Shown here one piece after another: positions 30,402-41,300 of a stretch of 64,000 bases of DNA. Each line of letters opens with the position of its first letter. The stretch's first letter is position 1. The notes under the pieces are model-generated. The model had not been told where the DNA came from. It made no database searches and worked only from the letters and a program-made list of their open reading frames with translations. Source of the DNA: Pyxidicoccus caerfyrddinensis (lineage in GTDB: Bacteria; Myxococcota; Myxococcia; Myxococcales; Myxococcaceae); assembly GCF_010894405.1 (NCBI RefSeq), contig NZ_JAAIYA010000002.1, forward strand, positions 744,001-808,000. The letters run 5' to 3'. The translations under genes and the position numbers were made by a program.

Positions 30402-30419
30402 CATGAATGCGCATTCATG
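30402..30419. promoter_or_regulatory. 18-bp perfect palindrome upstream of the histidine kinase
   Basis: CATGAATGCGCATTCATG is a complete inverted repeat with no loop, 40 nt upstream of the preferred kinase ATG at 30362. It is AT-richer than its surroundings. A site of this type usually binds a homodimeric regulator. It could also serve the ferritin-like gene starting at 30633 on the other strand, 214 nt away. The binding protein is unknown. Confidence 0.6.
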
Positions 30420-30632
30420 TCATCGCGAGCCGGGAATCGCGGTTGGGCAGTGGATATCGGCGGCCACGAGGGCAGGCAGCCGAGCGGCTCGCCGTGGGCT
30501 TCAGAAATCTGAGCCGGAGCGCCTCCCCCGTCACAGGCGCCGTGCCGCCCGGTGCCTGCTCCTCCCGGGAAGGGGCCCTGGCATCCGTGTTGCTCTAACG
30601 GGAGGCCTCACTCCGCCTGCTGGAGCCCGTCC

Positions 30633-31958
30633 ATGACCCCGATGTCGCTGCGCCGACTCTTCTCCCGCGCCCTGCGCGCCTCGCTCGTCACGCCGCTGGT
30701 GCTCGCCGGGTGTGATGGGGACGACCTGGACCTGACGGGCTACTCCTCGCCCATGTGCGAGGAGGGCTCGCTCGCGGTGAGCGGGCTGTCGCTCGCGACG
30801 CCGGTGGACGTCGTGCAGCTGCGCGGCATCGGGTCCAATCCCGGCTCGGACGAGCATCGCGAGGCGGTGCTGAGCTCCTCGGGGACGCCCTGCGCGACGG
30901 CTTCCAACGTGCCGGCCTGTACGTCGGCCCTGGCCAACCTCACCTCGGAGACGGGCTTCAATACGTCCTGCCTGGACCTGTGCTCCGCGTTCTACGTCGC
31001 GACGACGCGGGGCGACGAGGTGAAGGCCCACGCCTCACTGGAGTCGCTCCGCGCCCTGCTGGGCACCATCGACACGACGCAGGAGGCCGCGCTGCTCGCC
31101 TTCGCCGAGGGCTACGACTTGTCCTGCGAGAAGCTGGCGCGCGGCGCGGTGAGGGCGGAGCCCGACGGGCGCTTCAGCGTCATCGGCACCACGGGCTTCG
31201 CCTGCGGAAAGGGCACGGCGGTGACGCGCTTCGTGCTGGAGGTGTCGCCTGATGGTTCGGTGCGGGAGGTGAGCAGTGAGGTCCTCGAGCGGGGGGACCC
31301 GGGTTGCTCCATCGGCCGGCGGCCCGTGGGCCTGCGCGGCGCGGACCCGGTGGCCTGCTCGGACGCGCTGGGGCAGCACTTCGCGGTGGTGGCGCACCTG
31401 GAGGCGGCTTCCATCAACGCCTTCCTGCGGCTGCGCGAGGAGCTGGAGCTGCACGGCGCGGACGTCGCGCTGCGGGATGCGGCGCTGAAGAGCGCGATGG
31501 AGGAGGTGCTGCACACCGACGTCAGCACGCGGCTGGCCCACCGCTTCGGTGGCACGCCCCGGCGGCCCGAGGTGGAGGCGCTGCCGCTGCGCTCGCTGTT
31601 CGAGGTGGCGCTGGACAACGCGGTGGAGGGCTGCGTGCGCGAGACGTTCGGCGCGCTGGTGGCGCACCACCAGGCCCTGCACGCGCGCGACGCGGAGGTG
31701 CGTGGCGCCATGGCGCGCATCGCAGCCGACGAGACGCGGCACGCCGAGCTGTCCTGGGCCATCGACGGCTGGGCGTGGGAGCGGCTCTCCGCCTCCGAGC
31801 GCGAGGCCCTGCTCGCCGCGCGGCGGGAGGCGGTGGAGAAGCTGCGCGCGGAGGTGGCCGCGCCGCTCGATGAGGCGCTCGTCACCGAGGCCGGCATGCC
31901 CGCGCCGGAGGTGGCCGCGGCCCTGGTGGACACGCTGGCCGCGCAGCTGTGGGCGTGA
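30633..31958 (+). CDS. Ferritin-like domain lipoprotein
   Basis: A 441-residue protein with a lipoprotein signal ending in the lipobox LAGC, so Cys27 should be lipidated. Residues 45-200 form a Cys-rich region of unknown fold with at least eight cysteines. Residues 245-440 look like a four-helix ferritin-like di-iron bundle. Paired Glu and His occur in VAHLEAASINAF, MEEVLHTDVS, RETFGALVAHH and DETRHAELSW, which supply two ExxH-like metal ligand sets. The start at 30633 has GGAG 7 nt upstream. It is placed outside the inner membrane. Whether it stores iron or oxidises something is not evident. Confidence 0.8.
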   Translation: MTPMSLRRLFSRALRASLVTPLVLAGCDGDDLDLTGYSSPMCEEGSLAVSGLSLATPVDVVQLRGIGSNPGSDEHREAVLSSSGTPCATASNVPACTSALANLTSETGFNTSCLDLCSAFYVATTRGDEVKAHASLESLRALLGTIDTTQEAALLAFAEGYDLSCEKLARGAVRAEPDGRFSVIGTTGFACGKGTAVTRFVLEVSPDGSVREVSSEVLERGDPGCSIGRRPVGLRGADPVACSDALGQHFAVVAHLEAASINAFLRLREELELHGADVALRDAALKSAMEEVLHTDVSTRLAHRFGGTPRRPEVEALPLRSLFEVALDNAVEGCVRETFGALVAHHQALHARDAEVRGAMARIAADETRHAELSWAIDGWAWERLSASEREALLAARREAVEKLRAEVAAPLDEALVTEAGMPAPEVAAALVDTLAAQLWA

Positions 31959-31997
31959 GGCCGGAGCCGCCGAGCAACGCGTGCTTCCAGCGAGGCC

Positions 31998-33110
31998 TCA
32001 GCGCGGGGGCTCCGACGCGGGCGTGGCGTCCGCCTTCGGGCACCCGCGCTGGTAGTCCTCCAGCGCCCGCGTGAAGCGCTCGCGCTCCGGGGCGGGCCAG
32101 TCCGCCGGCAGCTTCTCCACCGCGCGGCGCTGCTCGTGCACGGCCTGCTCGCACTGGTTCGTCCCGGCCATCACCGCCGCGAACGTCTCCAGGATGTACG
32201 GATTGTCGGACTCGATGGCGCGTGCCCGCTTCACGAGCGGAGCGGCGTCCGCGTACCGGCCTTCCCGTACATGGAGCCAGGCCACCTCATTGGCCGCCCA
32301 CCAGGATGCTGGCGCGAGCTCCTGGAAGTGGTTCAGCGCCTCGCGATACCAGCGGTCCTCGGGCGCCCGCTTCGCGAGCTGGACCGCCAGGTTCCCCCAC
32401 GCCAGGGGACTTTCGGGGGAGTGCGCCGCCCGCGCCCGGGCCCACTCGAGCTGCTTCTCCGGGAGGAGCATCTTTCCCATGGGCGCATCCGTCCTCGCGG
32501 GCGCGAACTGCACCTGGAAGGTGTAGGGGAGGTCGATGGGGTGGCCCGCCAGGGTCGCGGGTTGGAACTTCCCCCGGGTGGTGAACTCGAGCAGGGACTC
32601 CGCGACGCCCTCGGCGCCGCTCTCGAGGACCTTGCAGTCCCGGAGCATTCCGTTCACGCCCAGCCGGCAGCGGAGCGCGCCCACGGTGAAGATCTGCCGT
32701 TGAAGCACTTCCCTGGGAAAGTCAGGCACCGCACCGTTGAGCTTCCTGGGGGGCTCGAAGCGCTCACGCAGGAAGGCACAGGCTTCCGGCAGGCCGGACA
32801 GGCACGCGGCCTTGAGGTCATCCGCGGCCAGCCGCACCTGCTGCTCCGTGGGGCTTCCGCTCAACGTGCCGATGGCTTCCGTGAAGACGGCCAGCGCCTG
32901 GTCCGGCTCCACGATGACCTGGGGCTCTTCCTCGAAGAGGCTGGCCGGCGTGGGGGTGTAGTTGTCGTAGGACGACGCACGGTCGTGCGCGTAGCGGTCC
33001 ATCGCCATGGACAGCGCGCCATGGCTGGCGGGGAGGTCCGGCAGGTTCGCGTGGCGGCAGCCCGCAGCGAGCAGCAACAGCGAAGAGAGGGCCAGGAGGC
33101 GACGGCTCAT
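31998..33110 (-). CDS. TonB-C-like/TPR lipoprotein
   Basis: A 370-residue lipoprotein (lipobox LAAGC, Cys18). Residues 135-205 resemble a TonB C-terminal/energy-transducer-like domain (FTVGALRCRLGVNGMLRDCKV, FTTRGKFQPATLAGHPIDLPY). Residues 215-350 are TPR-like helices (SPLAWGNLAVQLAKR, YADAAPLVKRARAIE). The usual TonB membrane helix and Pro-rich spacer are missing, so it is not a standard TonB. It starts 32 nt downstream of the biotin carrier gene on the same strand. The ATG at 33110 is preferred over a GTG three codons upstream. Confidence 0.8.
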   Translation of the reverse strand: MSRRLLALSSLLLLAAGCRHANLPDLPASHGALSMAMDRYAHDRASSYDNYTPTPASLFEEEPQVIVEPDQALAVFTEAIGTLSGSPTEQQVRLAADDLKAACLSGLPEACAFLRERFEPPRKLNGAVPDFPREVLQRQIFTVGALRCRLGVNGMLRDCKVLESGAEGVAESLLEFTTRGKFQPATLAGHPIDLPYTFQVQFAPARTDAPMGKMLLPEKQLEWARARAAHSPESPLAWGNLAVQLAKRAPEDRWYREALNHFQELAPASWWAANEVAWLHVREGRYADAAPLVKRARAIESDNPYILETFAAVMAGTNQCEQAVHEQRRAVEKLPADWPAPERERFTRALEDYQRGCPKADATPASEPPR

Positions 33111-33142
33111 GGCCCGCACTCTACTTCGCGCGAAGGAGGCGC

Positions 33143-33652
33143 CTACTCCACCACCACCAGCTTCGCGTTGTTCTCCACGGCGGTGCCTTCCTTGGCGAAC
33201 AGCTCCGTCACCTTGCCGGCCTTGGGGCTCTTGAGCTCGTTCTCCATCTTCATCGCCTCCACCACCACCAGCCCCTGGCCCTCCTTCACCTCGTCGCCCA
33301 CCTTCACCAGCACCTTCACCACCTTGCCGGGCATGGGCGCGGTGACGAGCTGCTTGCCCTCCACGGAGAAGCCCGCGGTGGCCGCGCGCAGGCGCAGGCG
33401 GCGCTCGTCCGCCACGTCGAAGCGGGTCACCTGCCCGCGCAGGAGGACGCCCACCTCGTCGCCGTTCTCCTCGAACTCGACGCCGTAGGACTGGCCGTCC
33501 ACCAGCATGGTCATGGTGCCGTGCTCCAGCATGAGCGCGTCCACCTGGTACGTCTTGCCGTTGACCGTCACCTTGTACTGGTCATTGCCCAGTGGCTCCA
33601 GGTCCACCGGCACGGCTTCCTTCTGGCCCTGCTGCTTCGTGAAGTAACGCAT
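33143..33652 (-). CDS. Biotin carboxyl carrier protein of acyl-CoA carboxylase
   Basis: A 169-residue protein. Residues 1-95 form a linker-like beta-rich domain. Residues 100-169 are the biotinyl domain with the attachment motif EAMKMEN (biotinylated Lys135), preceded by APMPGKV. It shuttles carboxyl groups between the biotin carboxylase upstream and a carboxyltransferase. The start is the ATG at 33652, with AAGACC weakly placed upstream. It lies 33 nt after the biotin carboxylase gene in one operon. Confidence 0.92.
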   Translation of the reverse strand: MRYFTKQQGQKEAVPVDLEPLGNDQYKVTVNGKTYQVDALMLEHGTMTMLVDGQSYGVEFEENGDEVGVLLRGQVTRFDVADERRLRLRAATAGFSVEGKQLVTAPMPGKVVKVLVKVGDEVKEGQGLVVVEAMKMENELKSPKAGKVTELFAKEGTAVENNAKLVVVE

Positions 33653-33685
33653 GGAGGTCTTTTCCAAAGCTCGAAGGGGAAGGGA

Positions 33686-35197
33686 CTACCGGCGGCGCAG
33701 CGCCAGCTTCCACGGGGAGACGCCACCATTGCCGCCGCCCTGGCCGCTCGCGGCGGGCAGCGACTTCGCGCGCTTCTGGTCTCGCTGGTACGCGTGCACC
33801 GTGCTGGCCAACAGCGCCATCTCGCTCAGCTTCGCGTCCTCCACGCCCAGCAGCGTGTCGTGCTCGCGGGTGAGGAAGCTGGTGTCGTAGTCGCCGCCGA
33901 TGAACTCGGGGTGCGCGAGAATCGCCTTCAGGTAGCGGATGTTGGTGGTGATGCCCTTCACCACGTACTCGGACAGCGCGCGCTGCGTCCGGGCAATCGC
34001 CTCGCGCCGCGTGGGAGCCCACACGGACAGCTTGGAAATCATCGGGTCGTAGAAGTTGGGCACCGTGTACCCGGGGAACACGCCCGAGTCGTCGCGCACG
34101 TTGGGGCCGCCCGGCACGCGCAGGTACGTAATCTTCCCGGGGCTGGGCATGAAGTTGCGCGACGGGTCCTCCGCGTACACGCGCACTTCAATCGAGTGTC
34201 CGCGCGGCTCGGGGGCGGCGGTGAGCGGGAGCTTCTCGCCCTCGGCGGCGCGAATCTGCAGCGCGACGAGGTCCAGCCCCGTCACCCACTCCGTCACCGG
34301 GTGCTCCACCTGGAGGCGGGTGTTCATCTCCAGGAAGTAGAAGTTGCGGTGCACGTCGACGAGGAACTCCACCGTCCCGGCGCCCACGTAGTTGACGGCC
34401 TTGGCCGCCTTCACCGCGACCTCGCCCATCTTCGCGCGCATCTCCGGCGTGAGGATGGGGCTGGGCGTCTCCTCCACCACCTTCTGGTGCCGGCGCTGCG
34501 CCGAGCACTCGCGCTCGTTGAGGTGGATGGTGTTGCCGTGCTGGTCGGCGAACACCTGGATCTCCACGTGGTGTGGCTTCTCCAGGTACTTCTCGATGTA
34601 GACGGCGTCGTTGCCGAAGGCGTTCATCGCCTCGCTCTTGGCGGCGCGCCACGAGGAGTCGAAGTCCGCGATGCGCTCCACCTTGCGCATGCCCTTGCCA
34701 CCGCCACCGCCCGCGGCCTTGAGCATGACGGGGCAGCCAATCTTCTCCGCGTAGGCGCGCGCCTCTTCCAGCGAGGCGAAGGGCTCGGTGGAGCCGGGCA
34801 CCACGGGCACGCCGGCCTTGATCATGTTCGCGCGGGCGCGGGTCTTCTCGCCCATGGCGTCCATGGCGGAGGCCGGCGGGCCGATGAAGGTGATGCCGGC
34901 GGCCTCGCAGGCGCGGACGAAGGAGGCGTTCTCGGAGAGGAAGCCGTAGCCGGGGTGGATGGCATCCGCGCCGGCCTGCTTCGCGGCGTCGATGATGCGC
35001 TGCTGGACCAGGTAGCTCTCACGCGAGGGCGGGGGCCCCACGAAGTACGCCTGGTCCGCAGTGCGGACGTGAAGGGCGGAGCGGTCCGCCTCCGAGTACA
35101 CCGCCGCGGTGGCGATGCCGAGTTCCTTGCAGGTGCGCATCACCCGGATGGCGATCTCGCCGCGGTTGGCGACGAGCACTTTGCGGATCTTGGGCAT
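33686..35197 (-). CDS. Acyl-CoA carboxylase biotin carboxylase subunit
   Basis: A 503-residue ATP-grasp enzyme that carboxylates biotin on its carrier. Clear marks are VLVANRGEIAIRVMR at the start, HPGYGFLSENA, the glycine-rich ATP lid KAAGGGGGKGM, and the active-site EMNTRLQVEHPVTE. About 450 residues is standard; the extra C-terminal 50 residues (GDYDTSFLTREH and beyond) match acetyl/propionyl-CoA carboxylase alpha subunits rather than AccC. The start is the ATG at 35197. It is followed by the biotin carrier gene. The likely carboxyltransferase lies at 43216-44775. Confidence 0.95.
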   Translation of the reverse strand: MPKIRKVLVANRGEIAIRVMRTCKELGIATAAVYSEADRSALHVRTADQAYFVGPPPSRESYLVQQRIIDAAKQAGADAIHPGYGFLSENASFVRACEAAGITFIGPPASAMDAMGEKTRARANMIKAGVPVVPGSTEPFASLEEARAYAEKIGCPVMLKAAGGGGGKGMRKVERIADFDSSWRAAKSEAMNAFGNDAVYIEKYLEKPHHVEIQVFADQHGNTIHLNERECSAQRRHQKVVEETPSPILTPEMRAKMGEVAVKAAKAVNYVGAGTVEFLVDVHRNFYFLEMNTRLQVEHPVTEWVTGLDLVALQIRAAEGEKLPLTAAPEPRGHSIEVRVYAEDPSRNFMPSPGKITYLRVPGGPNVRDDSGVFPGYTVPNFYDPMISKLSVWAPTRREAIARTQRALSEYVVKGITTNIRYLKAILAHPEFIGGDYDTSFLTREHDTLLGVEDAKLSEMALLASTVHAYQRDQKRAKSLPAASGQGGGNGGVSPWKLALRRR

Positions 35198-35352
35198 GGT
35201 CGCCCCTCTAGCAGGGGGCGACCCGGTTTGCCCGGGTTGGATGGTGGCCCCCGGGTGACGCGTGACTGCCCGGGTCCACCCCGGGTGTCTCGTTGGGTAT
35301 CGGGCAGATGCGATAGGTTGCGAGCCCTTGTCCCTAGAGGGGGAAGTCCACC

Positions 35353-38300
35353 TTGCGCGCATCGTCCGTGTTTCCTTCCTGGCTCCTCACGCTGGGTGGC
35401 GGGGCCCTGCTCTCCGTGTGGGTGGGCCTGGCCGCCTGCCAGCAGCCGGTGGAGCCTCCCGCGCCGGAGGCGGCCCCTTCGGTGTCAGCGCCCTTCGACG
35501 TGGGGGCGGTGATGCGCCAGGCGGGGCGGACCTTCCGTGCCGACAAGGGCAGCTTCACCGCCAGCCAGGACACCTGGCGGGTCCGGGTGGGGCTGGATGG
35601 CGCCGCCCGCTTCGAGCCCCTCCACTGGAAGGAGCCGGCGTCGGGAGAGCGCGGGGCCCGGAAGCAGGAGCGCGCCTCGACGCAGGCCGTCACGGGAGCG
35701 CCGCTGAAGGTGCGCACCGTCTCCGCCTCTCGCGGAGGCCGCTCATTGCTGGAGGGTCCGTCCGTGGCCGTGCGGGAGGATGGCTCGCTCGCGCTGGCGC
35801 GGGGGCCGGTGGTGGAGGTGCTTCACACCGGTGACGAGGGCCTGGAGCAGCGCTGGGAGCTGGCGGCGCGGCCGGAGGGGCAGGGGGACCTGGAGGTGCG
35901 CGTGGCCCTGGGCGGGCTGGAGTACGCCGGGAAGACGGAGCAGGGGCACCACTACGTGGACCCGGCGACGCGGCTGGGCGTGCGGTACGGCCGGGCGACG
36001 TGGGTGGACGCGGCGGGCACGCGGACGGCGGTGGAGACCGTCCGCGACGGCGGCGAGCTGGTGATTCGGGTGCCGGCGGCGGTGCTGGACGGCGCGGCGT
36101 GGCCGGCGGTGCTGGACCCGATTGTTTCTCCGGAGATGGGGGTGGATGTCCCGATTCCGCTCCCCACCTCGAGCAGCGACCACTCTCCGGCGGTGGCCTT
36201 CGGCGGGGGCGTCTACCTGGTGGCGTGGATGCACTACGACACCCTCAACGGCTACGACATCCTCGCCGCGCGCGTGCGCGCCTCGGACGGCGTGATGCTG
36301 GACGTGGGGAGCATCACCATCTCCGTGGGGTCGAGGGACCAGCTCTCCCCGGCGGTGGCGTCCAATGGGAGCGAGTTCCTGGTCGTCTTTACGGAAAGCC
36401 CCGGGGGGGGGCTCTACAGCGTCCGGGTGCGTGCGTCGGACGGTCAGGTGCTGGACCGCTTCGGAAAGACAGTCGCTGCCTCGCCCGCGTCCGCGGTGAG
36501 TTCGTCGGTGACGTTCGATGGAACGAACTACTTCGTGGTCTGGAGCGACACCCGCAGCTCCGGGACGCTCTCCGACATCTACGCGGGGCGGGTGCGTGCG
36601 TCGGATGGCGTGGCGCTCGACGGTTCGGGCATTCCCATCTGCGCGCAACCGGGCGCCCAGGGCGCCCCCGAGGTGGCCTTCGATGGGACCCGGTACCTGG
36701 TGGTCTGGGACGACGCGCGCGCCGGGGCGGAGTCCGACATCTACGGGGCCCGGGTGCGGGCCTCGGACCGGGCGGTGCTGGACACCGGCGGCTTCGCCAT
36801 CTCCGTGGCGCCACGCGTCCAGCGGTCCGCCGCCGTCACCTTCGACGGAACGCAGTTCCTGGTGGTGTGGGAGGACGCGCGCGTCTCCGCGGACTCCAGC
36901 ACCTATGACGTCCATGCGGCCCGGGTGCGCGGGACGGATGGGGCGGTGCTCGAGCCGGACGGCATCGCCATCGCCACGGGCCCGGGCTCGCAGGGCGCCG
37001 TGGCGGTGGCGTCCAACCAGAATGGCTCGCTGGTGGTGTGGCAGCACACCACGGGGAACATGGTCTACGACATCTACAGCGCATGGGTGGGCAGCGACGG
37101 GACGGTCCGCGCGGCCCAGCCGTTCAGCGCCGCCGCCACCTCCGCGGACAGGGAGCGAGCGCCCACGGTGGCCACCGACGGGAGTGACTACCTGGTGGCG
37201 TGGGAGGACGGGGGGCCGAGCGATTACGACATCCAGGCCGCGCGGGTGCGGGGCTCGGATGGGACAGGGCTCGATTCGACGGCGGTGCTGGTGTCCACCG
37301 ACGTCAACGTCGAGGACTCGCCTGCGGTGACGCAGGGCGGGGGCGTCTATTTCGTGGCCTGGAGGGACCTGCGCAACGCTGGAAGACTCTCGGACATCTA
37401 CGGGGTCCGCGTGCGTGCGTCGGATGGAATGGTCCTGGACGCCACCGCCATCCCGCTGGCCACCACCCCCAGGGACGAGGGGCTTCTGCGCGTGGGCTCC
37501 GATGGGCGCGACTTCCTGGTGGTGTGGAGCTCCTACAACGTCCCGAAACGGGCCTACGAGCTGTACTGCATCCGGGTCCGGGGCTCGGATGGGCAGGTTC
37601 TGGACAGCGCGCCGGTGACGCTCTCGGAGGCGTTCGGGGACCAGCGGGTGGGGTCGGTGAGCTACGGCGAGGGGTACTACCTGGTGACGTGGTCCAGCGC
37701 GGCAACCAGTGGGGATGACATCCAGGCCACGCGGATTCGCGCCTCGGACGGCAAGGTCATGGAGCCGGGGGGCTTCGCCGTGTCGAAGGGGGCCCGTGTC
37801 CAGGAAGCGCCATGGGCCGCGTACGGGGCCGGCAGCTTCCTGGTGGCCTGGACCGACCGGCGGGACGAATTCGGGGCGTCGGGGTTGGATATCTACGGCG
37901 CGCGGGTGCGGGCCTCGGATGGTGTGGTGCTCGATGACGTGAGCACCGGGGTGCCGCTGTCGAAGGCGACGCTCAGGCAGTTTTCCCCCAGGGTGGCGTT
38001 CGACGGCGCGCAGTTCCTGGTGGTGTGGACGGACGCACGCAATAGCAACAACAGCACCAGTAGTAACGACATCTATGGCACGCGGGTGCGGGGCTCGGAT
38101 GGGGCGGTGCTCGACCCGGCGGGGCTCGCCCTCCAGGCGGCGTCGGGCGAGCAGAACCTTCCTGCCCTGACGTTCGATGGGAGGAACTACCTGCTGGTCT
38201 GGAATGAGCTCCGGGCCGGGCCGTACCAGGTCCAGGGCCGGTGGGTCTCGCCCGGGGGCGTGCCGTTGGAACCGGCCACGTTCGACATCTCCACGGGCAA

Positions 38301-41300
38301 TTCGGTGGACGCGGCTTCCTGGGGGCCGGGGCGGGCGCTCGTCGCCTATGCGAGCAACAGCGGAAGCCGGCAGCTGCGCGTGAAGATGCGGCTGGTGTCG
38401 GACCCGTCGAATGGCACGCTCTGCACGGACGGCACGCAGTGCGCCAGCGGCTTCTGCACGGATGGGGTGTGCTGCAACAGTGCCTGCGGCGGGGGCCAGA
38501 CGGATGACTGTCAGGCCTGTGCCGCGGCGGCGAGCGGCGTGGTGGATGGCATGTGCGGCCCTGTCACGGCGAGCACCGCGAAGGTGTGCCGGGCCTCGCG
38601 AGGCACGTGCGACACGGTGGAGACGTGCGACGGTGTCAACCTGGAGTGCCCGGAGGATGGCTTCGTCGCGGCGGGCGTGGAGTGCCGTCCCGCGGTGAAC
38701 GCATGCGATGCGGCGGAGGCGTGTGGCGGAACGTCCAGCGCCTGCCCCGCGGATGCGCTGGCGCCGGATGGCACGGCGTGTGATGACGGCAGCGCGTGCA
38801 CGCAGAGTGACGCGTGCCAGTCGGGGAGTTGCGCGGGAGCGGAGCCTGTCGTCTGTACGGCGCCAAATCCGTGCATGCAGGCGGGAGTGTGTGACCCGAC
38901 TTCCGGCGTGTGCCCTCCGCCCCAGCCGGTGGCGGATGGCACCACGTGCGACGACGGTAACGCGTGTACGCAGAGCGACACGTGCCAGTCAGGTGCGTGT
39001 ACTGGCGCGAGTCCGGTCGTGTGTACGGCGGGCGATGCGTGCCACGTCGCGGGAAGCTGCAACCCTTCCACTGGAACATGCTCGGCGCCCACCGATGCTC
39101 CGGAGGGCACCGCGTGCAGTGATGGCGATGCCTGTACCCAGAGCGATACCTGTCGGGCGGGGAGCTGCATCGGTGCGGACCCGGTGGTGTGTACGGCGGG
39201 CGATGCGTGCCATGTGGCGGGCGCCTGCAATCCCTCCACGGGGACGTGTTCGGCGCCGACCGATGCGCCCGATGGCACCGCGTGCGACGATGGCAATGCG
39301 TGTACGCAGAGCGATGCGTGCCGGGCAGGTGCGTGCACGGGCGCAGAGCCCGTCGTCTGCACCGCTCCGAATCCGTGCATGCAGCCCGGCGTGTGCAATG
39401 CGACGACGGGTGTCTGCTCCGCACCCGTGCCTGTCACGGACGGCACGTCATGTGACGATGGCAATGCGTGCACCCAGAGCGATGCGTGTGAGGCAGGCAT
39501 GTGTACCGGTGCGAATCCGGTGGTCTGCACCGCGGGCGATGCGTGCCATGTCGCTGGGACGTGCGACCCTACGACGGGCGCGTGCTCCGCACCGCTTCCT
39601 GCTCCGGACGGCACGGCGTGCAGGGACGATAACGCCTGCACGCAGAGCGATTCCTGCCAGTCGGGCACCTGTATCGGCTCGAACCCGGTGGTCTGCACCG
39701 CGGGCGATGCCTGCCACGTCGCAGGCACATGCAATCCCTCCACAGGCACCTGCTCAGCGCCGACGCCGGCTCCGGATGGCACCGCGTGCGATGACGGCAA
39801 TGCGTGCACGCAGACCGACTCCTGTCAGTCCGGCGCGTGTGCCGGTGCGGCCCCCGTGGTCTGCGAGGCTCCCAATCCGTGCATGCAGGCGGGCGTCTGT
39901 GACCCGGCTTCCGGCGTGTGCTCTCCGCCCCAGCCCGTGGCGAATGGCACTGCCTGCGATGATGGCAATGCCTGCACGCAGAGCGACACGTGCCAGGCGG
40001 GTGCATGTACCGGGGAGAGTCCGGTGATCTGCACGGCTGGGGATGCGTGCCATGTGGCGGGGACATGTGACCCGGGGACGGGCGCGTGCTCCGCGCCGAC
40101 GCCCGCTCCCAATGGCACGACTTGTAGTGACGGCGATGCGTGCACGCAGAGCGACACATGCCAGGCGGGCACCTGTACCGGTGCGAATCCGGTGGTGTGT
40201 ACGGCGGGCGATGCATGCCACGTCGCGGGAAGCTGCAACCCTTCCACCGGGACATGCTCCGCGCCGACCGATGCGCCCGATGGCACCGCGTGCGATGACG
40301 GCAACGCCTGTACGCAGAGCGATGCGTGTCGCGCGGGAAGCTGCGCGGGCGCCGACCCTGTCGTCTGCACCGCTCCGAATCCGTGCATGCAGTCCGGGGT
40401 GTGCAATGCATCGACGGGTGTCTGCTCCGCGCCCGTGCCTGTCACGGATGGCACGTCGTGTGACGATGGCAATGCATGTACGCAGAGCGACACGTGCCAG
40501 TCCGGTGCATGTGCCGGCACGAATCCGGTGGTCTGCACCGCAGGGGACGCGTGTCACGTCGCCGGGACGTGCGACCCGGGGACGGGCGCGTGTTCCGCGC
40601 CGACGCCCGCTCCCAATGGCACGACGTGCAGCGACGGCAATGCGTGCACGCGGAGCGACACGTGCCAGGCGGGCGCATGCACCGGGGCCATCCCGGTGGT
40701 CTGCACCGCAGGGGACGCGTGCCATGTCGCGGGGACGTGCGATCCAGGGACGGGCGCCTGTTCTGCTCCGACGCCCGCGTCGGATGGGACGGCATGCAGT
40801 GACGGTGATGCTTGCACGCAGCGCGACACGTGTCAGGCAGGTACCTGCACGGGTGCGAATCCGGTGGTGTGCGCGGCGGGCGATGCGTGTCACGTCGCCG
40901 GGACGTGCGACCCTGGGACGGGCGCCTGCTCCGCGCCGACGCCAGCACCGGATGGTACGGCGTGCAGTGACGGCGACGCTTGCACGCAAAGTGACACGTG
41001 TCAGTCGGGCGCATGTGCTGGCGCGAACCCGGTCGTGTGTACGGCGGGCGATGCGTGCCACGTCGCAGGGAGCTGCAACCCTTCCACCGGGACGTGCTCG
41101 GCGCCCACGTCGGCTCCGGACGGTACTGCGTGTGACGACGGCAATGCGTGTACGCAGCGCGACGCGTGCCAGTCGGGGAGCTGCGATGGCGCGGAGCCTG
41201 TTGTCTGCACGGCCCCGAATTCCTGCATGCAGGCGGGCGTCTGTGACCCGACGTCCGGCGTGTGCTCTCCGCCGCAGCCCGTGGCGAATGGCACCGCGTG

